From Ensifer sp. Root278 (GTDB lineage Bacteria; Pseudomonadota; Alphaproteobacteria; Rhizobiales; Rhizobiaceae), in the NCBI RefSeq assembly GCF_001429285.1, contig NZ_LMJJ01000041.1:406-64405 (forward strand): a DNA stretch of 64,000 nucleotides, read 5' to 3'. Below are positions 1 through 9,649 of the stretch, in pieces. The stretch's first letter is position 1, and each line of letters starts with the position of its first letter. Both the position numbers and the translations under genes were made by a program. The notes under the pieces were generated by a model. That model was not told the DNA's origin. It saw only the letters and a list, made by a program, of their open reading frames with translations, and did no database searches.

Positions 1-24
1 GATTTGCTCGGCACAGACAAACAA

Positions 25-85
25 CGAGATTTTGCTTCGCAAAACTCGGACCGGATTAAACGGGATTTTGCCTTCGGCAAAACCC
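25..85. repeat. Two tandem hairpins of the same design
   Basis: The first hairpin (25-48) has the stem CGAG, a bulged A, TTTTGC, a TTC loop, GCAAAA and CTCG. The second (62-85) has GGG, a bulged A, TTTTGCC, a TTC loop, GGCAAAA and CCC. Both keep the same bulge and loop, so they look like two copies of one element. They could end transcription from a gene outside the window, but neither is followed by a T run. Function unknown. Confidence 0.5.
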
Positions 86-125
86 GGAAAGAGCGGATAA
101 ATCCCATAGGGATTTACCGCGATGA

Positions 126-202
<77 letters not shown>

Positions 203-209
203 AACATCC

Positions 210-246
210 AAAAAGCCCGCAGGACACAAACGTCCGCGGGCTTTTT
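210..246 (+). terminator. Rho-independent terminator of tRNA-Met
   Basis: AAAAAGCCCGC and GCGGGCTTTTT form a perfect stem, with GGAC/GTCC pairing further in, followed by a T run. The A run on the left makes it potentially active in both directions. Confidence 0.9.
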
Positions 247-332
247 GACGTTCTAGGCACAGCCCTAGCCAATGCGTCGGTCCACCCTCCGGACCACGAC
301 GGAAGACGGCAAGGCAGACCAGCTTCTCAAAA

Positions 333-437
333 TTACCCGTCGAAATCCCAATCCTCCAAGGCCAGCCAAGTGCGGGTCTCCTCGATGATCTCGTTCGACA
401 GGCGGATCGTCGGCAGTACATCAGCGCCCCCAACGAC
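333..437 (-). pseudogene. Possible gene remnant (C-terminal fragment)
   Basis: On the minus strand one frame reads about 34 codons of protein-like sequence (ADVLPTIRLSNEIIEET, then RTWLALEDWDFDG) ending in TAA. It has acidic helices and a compact end, unlike random high-GC frames. No start codon or ribosome site fits, and the upstream frame soon stops looking coding. I do not recognise the family. The rest of the 358-bp spacer 247-604 shows nothing I can name. Confidence 0.2.
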
Positions 438-604
438 CGATCGGTCTCCCCTCCCGACGCAATCTTGGCGCGGTTGAGAACGGTGAGTAAACCTTTTAGT
501 TGCTAAATTTCTTTGTTTGCCCTTTCAAATAACCCAAACCGGGCGCAGCCAGGCGGTCACGTCGCCCGAACAAAGCCACCTGAAACCAGCGTGATAGAGT
601 TTGC

Positions 605-1699
605 ATGAAACACATCACCATTCCGACCGACAGCTTCCTGGATGGCCGTCGATTTCCCGCAACGACCCTGCGCCTGGCTTTGATCTATGCAGCCGCCGAA
701 TTGCTGATCAGTAGTCCGATCTGGCTCACAATCGGTGACAATCCCCTTAAGCCGTTCGTTGGCAAGCTTGTCCTTGAAGCGGTCTTTGTCGTTCTGGCCA
801 TTCTGTTTGCGCATCTGCTCAGCCGCATGAGAAGGCAGCGGTATGCCACGCAAATTTTCGTGTGCCTGCTGCTTTCCCTGGTCAGCTCCCTCGGTATGTC
901 GCTGCTGGACTACTACCTCTACACGCTGATCATGTCGCCCGTCGTCGCGCCGTTCAACATCATGGATTACGGCTACGCGGTCTGTTACCGCATGTCGATC
1001 TTCTTTGGCTGGTCGTTTCTCTTCGTGGCGTTGCTCAATCACATGGAGGTCCGCGATCGGGATTTGAAACTGATTGCCTCGCGCGAAGAGGCGCTGGCGG
1101 CGCAGATGCGTGCCTTGCAATATCAGATAAACCCGCATTTCCTCTTCAATACGCTCAACTCCATCACCGGCCTGGTGGAGGAGGGGGCATCGCAGCGGGC
1201 CGAGCGGATGATCATGTCGCTCTCGGGGTTTCTGCGGTCGACGCTGCAGCTCGATCCGATGCGCGAATTACGGCTTGCGGACGAAATGGCTCTGCAGAAA
1301 GAGTATCTCGATATCGAGAAGGAGCGGTTTTCGGATCGAATGGTCGTTCGTATCGACATCCCTCCCGAACTCGAGGGTGCCATGGTTCCAAGCCTGATCC
1401 TGCAGCCGTTGGTCGAGAACGCGGTGAAGCACGGCGTCGGCCGTTCGATCGGCGAGGTCGAAATTCACATCCGGGCGGCTCGGGTTGGAGGGACGCTCAA
1501 TCTGTCCGTCGAAAACGACGTTGCCACGTCCGCTTCCGGCAAGGCGGGCGAGGGCCTCGGCATTGGACTTGCCAATGTCGCTCATCGAGTCAGGACGCAT
1601 TTTCCGGAAGGTGCATCGTTGACCGCCGGTCATGTCGGGCCGACGCGCTATCGCGTTTCGCTGCACATGCCGCTGAGATTTGCACAAGTTGACGCATAG
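605..1699 (+). CDS. LytS/YehU-type sensor histidine kinase (orphan)
   Basis: A 364-aa membrane histidine kinase of the His_kinase (PF06580)/HATPase_c class. Residues about 20-145 hold four hydrophobic segments. A short linker leads to the H-box QINPHFLFN with the phospho-accepting His at about residue 178, then the N-box LILQPLVENAVKHG and the glycine box GIGLANVAHRV near 320. There is no extracellular sensor domain, so the signal is probably sensed in or at the inner membrane. Kinases of this class normally sit beside a LytTR response regulator; none is present here, and the next gene is convergent. The partner and signal are unknown. Confidence 0.85.
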   Translation: MKHITIPTDSFLDGRRFPATTLRLALIYAAAELLISSPIWLTIGDNPLKPFVGKLVLEAVFVVLAILFAHLLSRMRRQRYATQIFVCLLLSLVSSLGMSLLDYYLYTLIMSPVVAPFNIMDYGYAVCYRMSIFFGWSFLFVALLNHMEVRDRDLKLIASREEALAAQMRALQYQINPHFLFNTLNSITGLVEEGASQRAERMIMSLSGFLRSTLQLDPMRELRLADEMALQKEYLDIEKERFSDRMVVRIDIPPELEGAMVPSLILQPLVENAVKHGVGRSIGEVEIHIRAARVGGTLNLSVENDVATSASGKAGEGLGIGLANVAHRVRTHFPEGASLTAGHVGPTRYRVSLHMPLRFAQVDA

Positions 1700-1809
1700 G
1701 TGGTCGAAACCGTCAGAAGACCTCGGCAACCGATGTCGTCGATCCGTTCGCCCATTCAGGCCGGGGGGGAAATCCGGCCCGACAGGAGATCGTCAACTGA
1801 GATCGGCGC

Positions 1810-2790
1810 TCAATCGGGCACCACGTCCCATTTGTCATCGGGATCGAAACGATCGATGAAGGGCACGATCTGCTCGGTGCTCGGCCCGAGGTCCCGCTCG
1901 TAGACGATGCCCTGCTGGTTGACGACGAAGGTCTTGACGCCGGTCTCGGCATAACTGACTGGCCAGGCGATCAAGGCGAAACCGCCGATCATGTTGCCGT
2001 TGATGACATAGTCATATCGCCCGCCGGCAATGTTATCGCCTTGCGAGGTCACGATGCGGAAGCGGTAGCCGAAGTAGCCTTGGCCGGCCTTGGCCTTTTC
2101 CAAGGCTGCCTCGCTGATCGCGTCGCCGACCGGGCTTTCGCCATCGCCCTGATCGGCCGGCCAGTAGAGCCCGTCCGTCTGGCCAGGTGTACTGATCAGC
2201 TTCTGGGCATATTCGAGCACGCCATCGGCGTCGCGATCCTGCGAGGCGTATTCCTTCTGCGCATCGACATAGGCCTGTACCGTATCGATTGCCTCGAGCT
2301 CGTTCTCGCCGACGCGGCGATTGACGATCTCCTCAAGCCCGACATAGGTGTCGAAAGCCCATTTGCCGTCCTCGCCCTTGGTGATCGGGAAGGGCAGGGG
2401 CCAGAGCCGATCGCCGAGCTGGATGATCTTGCGCCCTTCGAGATCGCGGACGACGACGTTGCGGGCGGCACCTTCGCGAATGAGCGCAAAGGTATCCATC
2501 GCCCCTTCACCGGCCTTCAGCTTCTCCGCATTGAGCCCCAGAAGCTTTGCCAGACCGTCGAAATCGTTGGCGGCGAGCTTCGCCTTGAAGTCGTCGACCG
2601 CCTTGGCGGGATCATCGAAGATCGGCGGATCCTCGTCGGCCGCATAGGCATCGAGGCCTGCGGCCATTTGATCCGTTGGCGCCTGTTCCGCCGGCGTCTG
2701 TGTCTGCGAGAAAGACGCGTTGAGTGGCACGGCGGCCAGCGTGAGGGCGATCGCCGTTCCGAGGAGAAACGGATGAAAGAGTTTTGCCAT
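1810..2790 (-). CDS. DUF2950 family exported protein
   Basis: A 326-aa protein with an N-terminal signal peptide (hydrophobic core to about residue 28), then the DUF2950 body. Typical family segments include GDRLWPLPFPITKGEDGKWAF and, near the C-terminus, FVVNQQGIVYERDLG. The predicted location is the periplasm. It starts 21 nt after the DUF3300 gene with a clear GGAGAACGACC-ATG ribosome site, so the two are almost certainly one transcription unit; these two families often occur as neighbours. No enzymatic motif is visible. The function of the family is not established. Confidence 0.85.
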   Translation of the reverse strand: MAKLFHPFLLGTAIALTLAAVPLNASFSQTQTPAEQAPTDQMAAGLDAYAADEDPPIFDDPAKAVDDFKAKLAANDFDGLAKLLGLNAEKLKAGEGAMDTFALIREGAARNVVVRDLEGRKIIQLGDRLWPLPFPITKGEDGKWAFDTYVGLEEIVNRRVGENELEAIDTVQAYVDAQKEYASQDRDADGVLEYAQKLISTPGQTDGLYWPADQGDGESPVGDAISEAALEKAKAGQGYFGYRFRIVTSQGDNIAGGRYDYVINGNMIGGFALIAWPVSYAETGVKTFVVNQQGIVYERDLGPSTEQIVPFIDRFDPDDKWDVVPD

Positions 2791-2811
2791 GGTCGTTCTC
2801 CTATGATCCGT

Positions 2812-4188
2812 TCAACGCCTGCGTCCGCCGCCGCCGCCGCGACCACCGCCGCCGCGGTGCATTGGCGGCCTGCCGCCGCCGCGGCTCATCTGTGGCCGCC
2901 CGCCGCCGCGGTGGCCACCGCCCATGCTCTGACCGCCGCGGCGTGACGAGTTGATTTCACGCCGCCCGGGATTGACGTTGCCGAGGCCCGACGGCCTGTT
3001 CGGTCGGTTCTGCGCCTTGGCGGCCATCTTCTTCTTGCCGCCCTGACGGTTCACTTGCGAAGGCTTGTTGCCGCCAGGGCGGTTGAGGCTCGGCTTGCCG
3101 TCGCCGGGCCGCGCTTTCGCAACCCCCTGCCCGCCACCACCGGGCCGCGCTGCCGGCCTCTGCTGGGCCTTCAGCCCATCGAGCGTGCTCTTGCGCACGT
3201 CCCGGATCTGACCGCCGCCACCACCGCCGGGCCGCGCGTTCGGCCGATCGCGGTTGATCTCAGCGGCGCGGTTGCGCAGGTTGTTGTTGCCGTTTGCCTT
3301 GATGTTGTTCTTGATGCTGTTTCGGTCGAAATGCTGAAGCTGGTCGCGGTCGAAGTTGATCTTGCTGCGATCGACATTCTTCCAGTCGATGTCGTTCCAC
3401 TTCACCTTGCCGTTGATGTTGTTGAAGCAGTTGTTGCAGTCGATGTCCATGTCGCCGCCGTTCCAGCGGCCGCCCCAGACGCCCCAATCGTCCCAGTCGA
3501 CGATCGCCGCGAAGGCAGCCCCAGTCACCGCGCCGGCGAAGAAGGCCGCCCCCGGATACCAATAGGCCGGATAGGGTTCTTCATAGTAGCCGATCGGCGC
3601 CGGTGCATAATTCGGCTCGTACAGCATCTCCGGCGGATACTGCGGAACGTAGATCGTTTCGGGGTTGGCTGCCTGGATGATGACGTTGTCGCCTTCCTGG
3701 ACCACCTTCACCTTGTCGTCGCTCTTGATGATGTTCTTGGCGACGGCCTCGTCGCGCAACTGCTGTATCGCGATCAGCACATCTTTCTGCTGATTGGCGA
3801 TCGCGTCGCCGAAAGCCTGCGTCCACTCGAGGTCTTCGCTCATCATCTTGACGATCTGGGGATAGTTGAGCAGCGAAATGACGCTACCGTCCCAATCGTC
3901 CTTTGGCTTCATGTCGGGTTTCTTCTGGCGAGCCTCCAGAAACCGTTCTGCCTCGACTATCTGCAGCGGATAGAGCGCGGCAGCGGAAATAAGCGCCACC
4001 AGCTCGTCCGGATAGAGCGCGATGCGCGCGACCAGAACTTCGAGTTCGTCGTCGCTGAGTGGTTCCGGCGCTGTCTGCTGCTCAGCGGCTGGCGCACTCG
4101 CTGTCTGCTGGGCCATGACGGCCGTGATGGGCGTTGAAACCAGTATCGTCACTGCGCTGCCGAGCGCGATGATCGTTTTCCGGATCAT
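2812..4188 (-). CDS. DUF3300 family exported protein with RG-rich tail
   Basis: A 458-aa protein with a signal peptide (MIRKTIIALGSAVTILVS...; cleavage near AMA-QQ). Residues about 45-230 are the DUF3300 domain (LSDDELEVLVARIALYPDELV, YPLQIVEAERFLE, IYVPQYPPEMLYEP). The middle is rich in Asp, Asn and Trp. The last 130 residues are Gly/Arg/Pro-rich and end in GGGG/RGG repeats with a strongly positive charge, so they are probably disordered and may bind nucleic acid, polysaccharide or anionic surface. First gene of the pair with DUF2950. Function unknown. Confidence 0.85.
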   Translation of the reverse strand: MIRKTIIALGSAVTILVSTPITAVMAQQTASAPAAEQQTAPEPLSDDELEVLVARIALYPDELVALISAAALYPLQIVEAERFLEARQKKPDMKPKDDWDGSVISLLNYPQIVKMMSEDLEWTQAFGDAIANQQKDVLIAIQQLRDEAVAKNIIKSDDKVKVVQEGDNVIIQAANPETIYVPQYPPEMLYEPNYAPAPIGYYEEPYPAYWYPGAAFFAGAVTGAAFAAIVDWDDWGVWGGRWNGGDMDIDCNNCFNNINGKVKWNDIDWKNVDRSKINFDRDQLQHFDRNSIKNNIKANGNNNLRNRAAEINRDRPNARPGGGGGGQIRDVRKSTLDGLKAQQRPAARPGGGGQGVAKARPGDGKPSLNRPGGNKPSQVNRQGGKKKMAAKAQNRPNRPSGLGNVNPGRREINSSRRGGQSMGGGHRGGGRPQMSRGGGRPPMHRGGGGRGGGGGRRR

Positions 4189-4546
4189 CTATCCAGCCTC
4201 CCTTTGTTGGCTGAGGCGCGCGGGCGCTTGGACAAGCGCGCGTGACAGCCCCCTGTCGACGCTTCTGCTGCAACCAGAGCTTGATGCTGTCGCAGCTTAT
4301 ATTTCTACTGCCGTCTGTCACAGGTATCTCTAGGGGAGGCTAGCCGATGGGGAAGCCCGAATGACGTATGCTACTGTATGTTACTGCCTATCGGCCATCG
4401 CCAGCGTACGATCCGCATGACTGTTGCACGAGGGACGGTATGCTGCCTGTCTGGGACAGGTCCAGCCATACTGGATTCAGTGACACGCGGGCCCCGAGAA
4501 GCCGCAGCGGCGCATTGATTTGCCACATCAAGGGTGAGGGGCGAGA
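4189..4546. other. Divergent intergenic region, no gene seen
   Basis: 358 bp between the DUF3300 gene (leftward) and the AI-2E-family gene (rightward). It must hold both promoters, but I see no convincing -35/-10 pair, palindrome or ORF with coding character. Confidence 0.5.
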
Positions 4547-5683
4547 ATGGTTGATGATCCTTCCCGAACGGGCGCGGTTCGCGATGGGCCAACCGGTCCC
4601 CCGTCCTTCGAGGCGAAGATCACCGATATCGCCAGGATCGGCATCGTCGGGCTTTTTGCCTATTGGTCCCTGACGCTGATTGCGCCATTCGCCATCATTC
4701 TCATCTGGGCGGCCATCCTTGCCGTGGCGCTCTACCCGGCCTATGCCCGACTTGGCCGCCTTCTCGGCTCGCGGCGATTGGCTTCATTTCTCATCACGCT
4801 GACCTGTCTGGCCGTCATCGTCGCCCCGTTGACCGCGATTGCGGTCAGCTTTGCCGAAGGGCTCCAGGCGCTGCTCGCAAAACTTGCCGACGGTTCGCTC
4901 AGAGTGCCGGTACCACCGGAATATGTTCGCGAGTGGCCGATCGTCGGTGAACGGGTTCATGCCGCCTGGAGCATGGCATCGGATAATTTCGAAGCTCTCC
5001 TGAGCAAGCTCGAACCTTCGCTGGTGCAGGCGGGCAGCAAGGCGCTCGGCAAAATTGCGAGCATCGGCGCCGAGGTGCTGAGCTTCGTGGTGTCCGTCTT
5101 GGTGGCCGGCTTTCTTTTCGGCTCCGGCGAACGGCTGGCGGAGATGGCGCAACGTTTCTCCGGCAGGATCGGTGGTGACAGGGGCATCGGCTTCCTGCGT
5201 CTGGCGGCAGCGACGATCCGCAACGTGGCACGCGGGGTCATCGGCGTCGCGTTGCTGCAGGCCTTTCTCTGTGCCTTGGTGCTCGGCCTGTTCCATGTTC
5301 CGGCGCCGGGTGCGATCGCATTCGTCGTGCTTGTTCTCTGCATCATCCAGATCGGGCCCGCGCTGGTCCTGCTTCCGGTGATCATCTGGGCCTGGGTGAC
5401 GATGGATTTCGGTCCAGCGCTGCTTATGACCATTCTGCTGGTCCCGCTCTTCGTCATCGACAATGTGATGAAGCCGATCCTGGTGGCTCGCGGACTTTCG
5501 ACGCCGACGCTGGTCATCCTGCTCGGGGTGCTCGGCGGCACGCTTTCCTACGGGCTGATCGGCCTCTTCCTGGGCCCCATCGTCCTCAGTGTGGTCCACG
5601 ATCTGCTGATGGTCTGGATGCAGGGGGGCACCGTACGCGAAAAACCCCAATCCGACGCATCGCAATCGCCGCGGCCGGTTTGA
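4547..5683 (+). CDS. AI-2E family transporter (PerM/TqsA-like)
   Basis: A 378-aa polytopic inner-membrane protein of the AI-2E transporter family (PF01594). It has two to three hydrophobic segments in the first 90 residues, a soluble central part (about 95-175), then four or five C-terminal segments with the family's glycine-rich end (LLGVLGGTLSYGLIGLFLGPIVLSVVHDL). Members export small molecules or ions; only a few have a known substrate, so the autoinducer name should not be taken literally. The start has an upstream GAGGGGCGAGA. It converges with the next gene, with only 12 nt between the two ends. Confidence 0.85.
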   Translation: MVDDPSRTGAVRDGPTGPPSFEAKITDIARIGIVGLFAYWSLTLIAPFAIILIWAAILAVALYPAYARLGRLLGSRRLASFLITLTCLAVIVAPLTAIAVSFAEGLQALLAKLADGSLRVPVPPEYVREWPIVGERVHAAWSMASDNFEALLSKLEPSLVQAGSKALGKIASIGAEVLSFVVSVLVAGFLFGSGERLAEMAQRFSGRIGGDRGIGFLRLAAATIRNVARGVIGVALLQAFLCALVLGLFHVPAPGAIAFVVLVLCIIQIGPALVLLPVIIWAWVTMDFGPALLMTILLVPLFVIDNVMKPILVARGLSTPTLVILLGVLGGTLSYGLIGLFLGPIVLSVVHDLLMVWMQGGTVREKPQSDASQSPRPV

Positions 5684-5695
5684 GCCGCGCCTTGG

Positions 5696-7462
5696 TCAGT
5701 GGATCGAACTGTCTGTGCGTGCCTGTTCGAATTCGGTTTCGGGAATCGGCACGCCCGCCTTGCGCAAGCCATCAACAAGCTGTTGCCGATCCTGCGGACG
5801 GCGCAGCCTCAGAGCGACCTCCTGTGGGATACCTTCAAGCAGGCCTGGCAGGTTGGTTTCGATCCACTTCCTTTCTTCCTGCGCCTGTGCATCTTTGCCA
5901 AGCTTGCCCAGCGTGGCCAGAAGCATGACGCGGGAGAACGGATGGGTGCGAAGATCGGCCATGCGCGCCCATCGCTCGGCGGTGACATAGTCGCCCCCGA
6001 AGTAGGAGCAGACCGAAAGCGCTCCTTCGAAATAGCGGGCGGGACCAAAGTTGCGGGCGACGCTTTCCGACAGCAGCTTGCAGCCGGAATCCCATTGGCC
6101 TGAAAGCGCCAGCCGGAACCCGTATTCGCCGGCGAGCTCGGCGTCGTTGGGATTGATCGCAAGTGCGCGCGCGCCGACGGCCAGGGCAGCATCGACATCG
6201 CCGCGGAAGAACAGGGCAAGCATTCGCGCCTCAAGGGCGCGCACGTCCTGGGGATCCAGTTCCACAGCACGGGCTGCAGCTTCGGTTGCCCGCTCCAGCG
6301 TTACCGAGGAGGAGCGATCGAGACGATCCTGGAAGGCGTCGATATAGGACATCGACAGCAAGGCCCAGGCCGTCGCGTAGGTTGGCACCTGTCGCGTCGC
6401 CTGTTGCAGACATTCCTGCACCCCGGCTTGGCCTTGCGCACCGACGTCGCCGCGATGGCCGTAATAGCTCAAGGTGCAGGCATAAGCTTGCCAGTCATCG
6501 GGAACCGACTGTTTGAACGCCGTGGCGTTTGCCTGGAAAATGGCACCATAGGGCTGTGCCACGGCGCCAGCCACAGCGGCGGCCGCCTTCACCTGCAGGT
6601 CGATAGTCTTGCCGGTTTCCAGACGCTCGTCGTAGGCATTCGTCCATACCACCGATCCATCGGACCGCTGGATGAGTCTCGCCACGAGCCGCAGTCTTTC
6701 GCCGTCGAACCGGACCCGACCCTCCAGGGCAAAGACCGGACCACCCTGCGGCGAGGCATCGGGCCCTTCACGGGTGGTGACGGTGATCTCCTTGAACTTG
6801 GCGATGTTGCCGACGACCTCGTCAGTGAGCCCGCGGGCCATTTTCGCCGATTGGGAGGTTCCTGACAGGTCTTCAAATGGTGTGACGACGAGCTTCGGGA
6901 TCGTCGGCTGCAGGCGAACGATCGATTTGTCATCCTCGTGAAGGAGGAGCGCCCCGGCTGCCAGGCCGCCACCGACGCAGACCATGGCTGCCGCCGTGAG
7001 CCAGGCTCCTCGCCGGGTGCGTAGCGTGGCTGGTTTTTGTGCGGCACTTTCCTTGGCTTCCGTGTGCGACGGGAGCCACGCATCGATGCGCCGTTCGAAA
7101 GTTGGCACGTAAGCGCCCTTGGGGATGCTGATGACGATCGGATCGGTTCGCCCGGCAACGAGGTAGTAGCGTTCGAGCGCCCGGCGAATGCGGCCGGCTT
7201 CGATCCGCACCGCCGGATCCGTCTGCGGGTCGAAAGAGGAATCCCGGCCGAAGACCTCGGTTGCAATCGAATAGGCCTTTATGCGATCTCCTCGGCCCGC
7301 AATCGTTTCCTCGATGACATAGGTCAGGAATTTGCGATCACGCTCCGGCGCATCGAACTCGGCGCTGCGGCGAATTCGATCGAGTTGTGCCAGAATTTCC
7401 GCGTCGGTGGGTGGGGCAACTGCCGACTTGACCCGGCTGTCCTGCCGACTTTCCATGGTCAT
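5696..7462 (-). CDS. Membrane protein with winged-helix-like, TolB-like and TPR regions
   Basis: About 588 aa. Residues about 15-120 resemble the DNA-binding-like N-terminus seen in CadC-like and adenylate-cyclase-like proteins (FLTYVIEETIAGRGDRIKAY, TDPAVRIEAGRIRRALERYY). One transmembrane segment follows (about 150-172), then a TolB-like/FlgO-like region (PKLVVTPFEDLSG, ALEGRVRFDGERLRLVARLI, VVWTNAYDERLE), then tetratricopeptide-like helices to the end. No cyclase catalytic domain is present. The start chosen is the ATG at 7462 because GGGAG precedes it; ATG 7474 and GTG 7480 are in frame upstream. Related rhizobial proteins are often named adenylate cyclase, which this sequence does not support. 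Confidence 0.7.
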   Translation of the reverse strand: MTMESRQDSRVKSAVAPPTDAEILAQLDRIRRSAEFDAPERDRKFLTYVIEETIAGRGDRIKAYSIATEVFGRDSSFDPQTDPAVRIEAGRIRRALERYYLVAGRTDPIVISIPKGAYVPTFERRIDAWLPSHTEAKESAAQKPATLRTRRGAWLTAAAMVCVGGGLAAGALLLHEDDKSIVRLQPTIPKLVVTPFEDLSGTSQSAKMARGLTDEVVGNIAKFKEITVTTREGPDASPQGGPVFALEGRVRFDGERLRLVARLIQRSDGSVVWTNAYDERLETGKTIDLQVKAAAAVAGAVAQPYGAIFQANATAFKQSVPDDWQAYACTLSYYGHRGDVGAQGQAGVQECLQQATRQVPTYATAWALLSMSYIDAFQDRLDRSSSVTLERATEAAARAVELDPQDVRALEARMLALFFRGDVDAALAVGARALAINPNDAELAGEYGFRLALSGQWDSGCKLLSESVARNFGPARYFEGALSVCSYFGGDYVTAERWARMADLRTHPFSRVMLLATLGKLGKDAQAQEERKWIETNLPGLLEGIPQEVALRLRRPQDRQQLVDGLRKAGVPIPETEFEQARTDSSIH

Positions 7463-7639
7463 GCACGCTCCCATGGTCACAATGTGAGATTGTATCCGGC
7501 GGCACTGTAAGCTCCGGTATACTACGTCTCCACCCGGTCGAAGCGCAACATGTATTCGCGGGCTATGTTAAGGTTGTGTTTTGGCTGAAGCCGGCTCCGA
7601 AGCGCGCACTATGCGCTTCCGGATCGAGCGTGGGCCCGG

Positions 7640-9649
7640 CTAGGATCGGGCGCCGTTTCGCAGCGGCATGCGCGGCTTGTCCGGTGGCGTACGGAAAGTC
7701 TCTGCCGGCGCAGGGCGGCCGACGTGGAAGCCCTGGACCTGGTCGATCCGGAAGCGCCGCATCAGCGCCAGTTGCTCGTCGGTCTCTACGCCTTCGATCA
7801 GGATCTTGTGGCCGCGGTTTCGCACCAGCCCGATGATGTCCTGCAGCATGGCGCGCCCCTTGGGGGTATTGCAATCGTGCAGGAACGACCGGTCGATCTT
7901 TACGGTATCGAATTCGATCAGGCGCAGCCAGGAGAGGCCGGCAAAGCCCGTGCCGAAGTCATCCAGCCATATCCTGATGCCCAGCGTTTCGAGGTCGCTG
8001 ATGCAGCGCAGGATGCCCGAATGCATCTCCATTTCGAGCCCTTCGGTGATCTCGAAGGCAAGACGGCTGCCGGCCACGCCGGTCTCTCCGAGGATCGCGG
8101 CGACCGAGGTTGCAAAGCCCGGAGTCTTCAGCTGGATCGGTGAGACGTTGACGCTGACGAGCGGGATATGGTTGTCGACGAGAAGTTCGCGGCAGACGGT
8201 CTTGATCGCCCAGCGACCGAGGTCGAGAATTGCGCCGGTTCGCTCGGCAACCGGAATGAAAAGGCTCGGCGGAACCGACGTGCCGTCCAGCATCGTCAGC
8301 CGCATCAGGGCCTCGACGGCCTCGACCTCACCGGTCATCACGTTCCTGATCGGCTGGTAGACGAGCGATACCAGGTTCTGATCGACCGCGATCTTCAGAA
8401 GCGCGGCAATGTTCTCGCTTTCGTCGCTGCTTTGCGGGTCGTTCGGGTCGAACAGCTTCGCGCAGTTTCGGCCGCTCGCCTTGGCGGCATAGAGCGCACG
8501 GTCGGCTTCGTGGATGATCTTCTCGAGCTTGGCGCCGGTCTGATTGCGCGTGAAGGCGGCACCGACGCTGACGGTGACGATGGAGACGCCATCGCGGCGC
8601 TGCTCATGCACTAGCCGCATGTTCTCGACGGTACGGCAGATCACCTCGGCCAGCTCGGCTGCCTGCTCCAGAGTGTCCAGGCGGGCAAGAACGATGAACT
8701 CCTCGCCGCCATAGCGACCGATGGAACCGTTATAGTCCTTGATCGCCTCGCCGAGCGCATTGGCCACCAGAACGAGGCAGCGGTCGCCCTCCTGATGGCC
8801 GTAGCAGTCATTGTATTTCTTGAAGAAATCAACGTCGATCAGCATAGCGGCAAAGCTTTTTCCGAGCTTCTGCCAATCGTTCCAATAGTCGCGCAGCTGC
8901 TGGTCGATGGCGCGGCGGTTGTCCAGACCGGTCAGGGGATCGGTGTTGGATAGCCGCAGCAGCGCCATTCCTCGTTCCGAGGCTTCGTTCTGCTGGATCT
9001 TCGCCTCGAAGGCGTTGAGGAACACCTTGTAGCGCTCGCGGTTGAGCTTCCAGTTTACATAGGAGGTGAAGATGAAGCAGGAGACGTAAAAGGTCCCGAA
9101 GGCGATCAGATAGGCAGGATCTTGCTCGGAGAAGAACGAGAGAGCGATGAAGAACGTCGTCAACACGATCCCGGAGGCGACGACCGAGAGGCGGAAGCGG
9201 AAACTGAAGAAGAGATTGGCGCCCATCATGAAGATCGCGCCGAAGATCATGTAGTAGGACATGCTGCCGACGTCGGCCGTCATCATCGCAGGCACGAGCC
9301 AGCCGATGTAGCCGAAGACCAGTGCAGCGGCGCAGGTGCCGTCGAGCCACTTGGTTCGGGCCTTGATGCGATACAGGATCTCGAAGGTCAAAAGCGCGCC
9401 GATGCCGACGACGAGGCGCGCGAGTATCGTATTGAAGGCGACATCAGGGACCAGCAGAATGTCGATCGCGAAAAACGACAGATAGACGGCAACCGCGACC
9501 CAGAGGCCCTGCCTCGTCGCCGCACGCCGGCCAGCCTCGCCCTCCATTCGATAGAGTGTCTGAAGCTCAGCCAAATGCGGCCTGTGCGGCTGCTTATGTA
9601 GGTCGATGTCAACTACGTCGGCCAACGTGTGCTTCATGCACTGATCCAT
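7640..9649 (-). CDS. Membrane GGDEF-EAL cyclic-di-GMP protein
   Basis: A 669-aa protein. Residues about 45-205 contain five or six transmembrane segments with no recognised sensory name. The GGDEF domain (about 225-400) carries an intact GGEEF at 314-318 but lacks the upstream RxxD inhibitory site. The EAL domain (about 415-655) has EAL at 446-448, the conserved DDFGTG and a later EGVET, so both diguanylate cyclase and phosphodiesterase residues look intact; which activity dominates cannot be told from sequence. An in-frame ATG 12 nt downstream (9637) is an equally good start; neither has a strong ribosome site. Monocistronic by context. Confidence 0.9.
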   Translation of the reverse strand: MDQCMKHTLADVVDIDLHKQPHRPHLAELQTLYRMEGEAGRRAATRQGLWVAVAVYLSFFAIDILLVPDVAFNTILARLVVGIGALLTFEILYRIKARTKWLDGTCAAALVFGYIGWLVPAMMTADVGSMSYYMIFGAIFMMGANLFFSFRFRLSVVASGIVLTTFFIALSFFSEQDPAYLIAFGTFYVSCFIFTSYVNWKLNRERYKVFLNAFEAKIQQNEASERGMALLRLSNTDPLTGLDNRRAIDQQLRDYWNDWQKLGKSFAAMLIDVDFFKKYNDCYGHQEGDRCLVLVANALGEAIKDYNGSIGRYGGEEFIVLARLDTLEQAAELAEVICRTVENMRLVHEQRRDGVSIVTVSVGAAFTRNQTGAKLEKIIHEADRALYAAKASGRNCAKLFDPNDPQSSDESENIAALLKIAVDQNLVSLVYQPIRNVMTGEVEAVEALMRLTMLDGTSVPPSLFIPVAERTGAILDLGRWAIKTVCRELLVDNHIPLVSVNVSPIQLKTPGFATSVAAILGETGVAGSRLAFEITEGLEMEMHSGILRCISDLETLGIRIWLDDFGTGFAGLSWLRLIEFDTVKIDRSFLHDCNTPKGRAMLQDIIGLVRNRGHKILIEGVETDEQLALMRRFRIDQVQGFHVGRPAPAETFRTPPDKPRMPLRNGARS

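Noticed and set aside
5696-7462. Naming the TPR protein an adenylate cyclase
   Set aside because: The class III cyclase catalytic domain is absent; only the associated domains are there.
7599-7619. GAAGCGC/GCGCTTC hairpin after the GGDEF-EAL gene as a terminator
   Set aside because: The stem is good but no T run follows on either strand, so I could not support it as a terminator.
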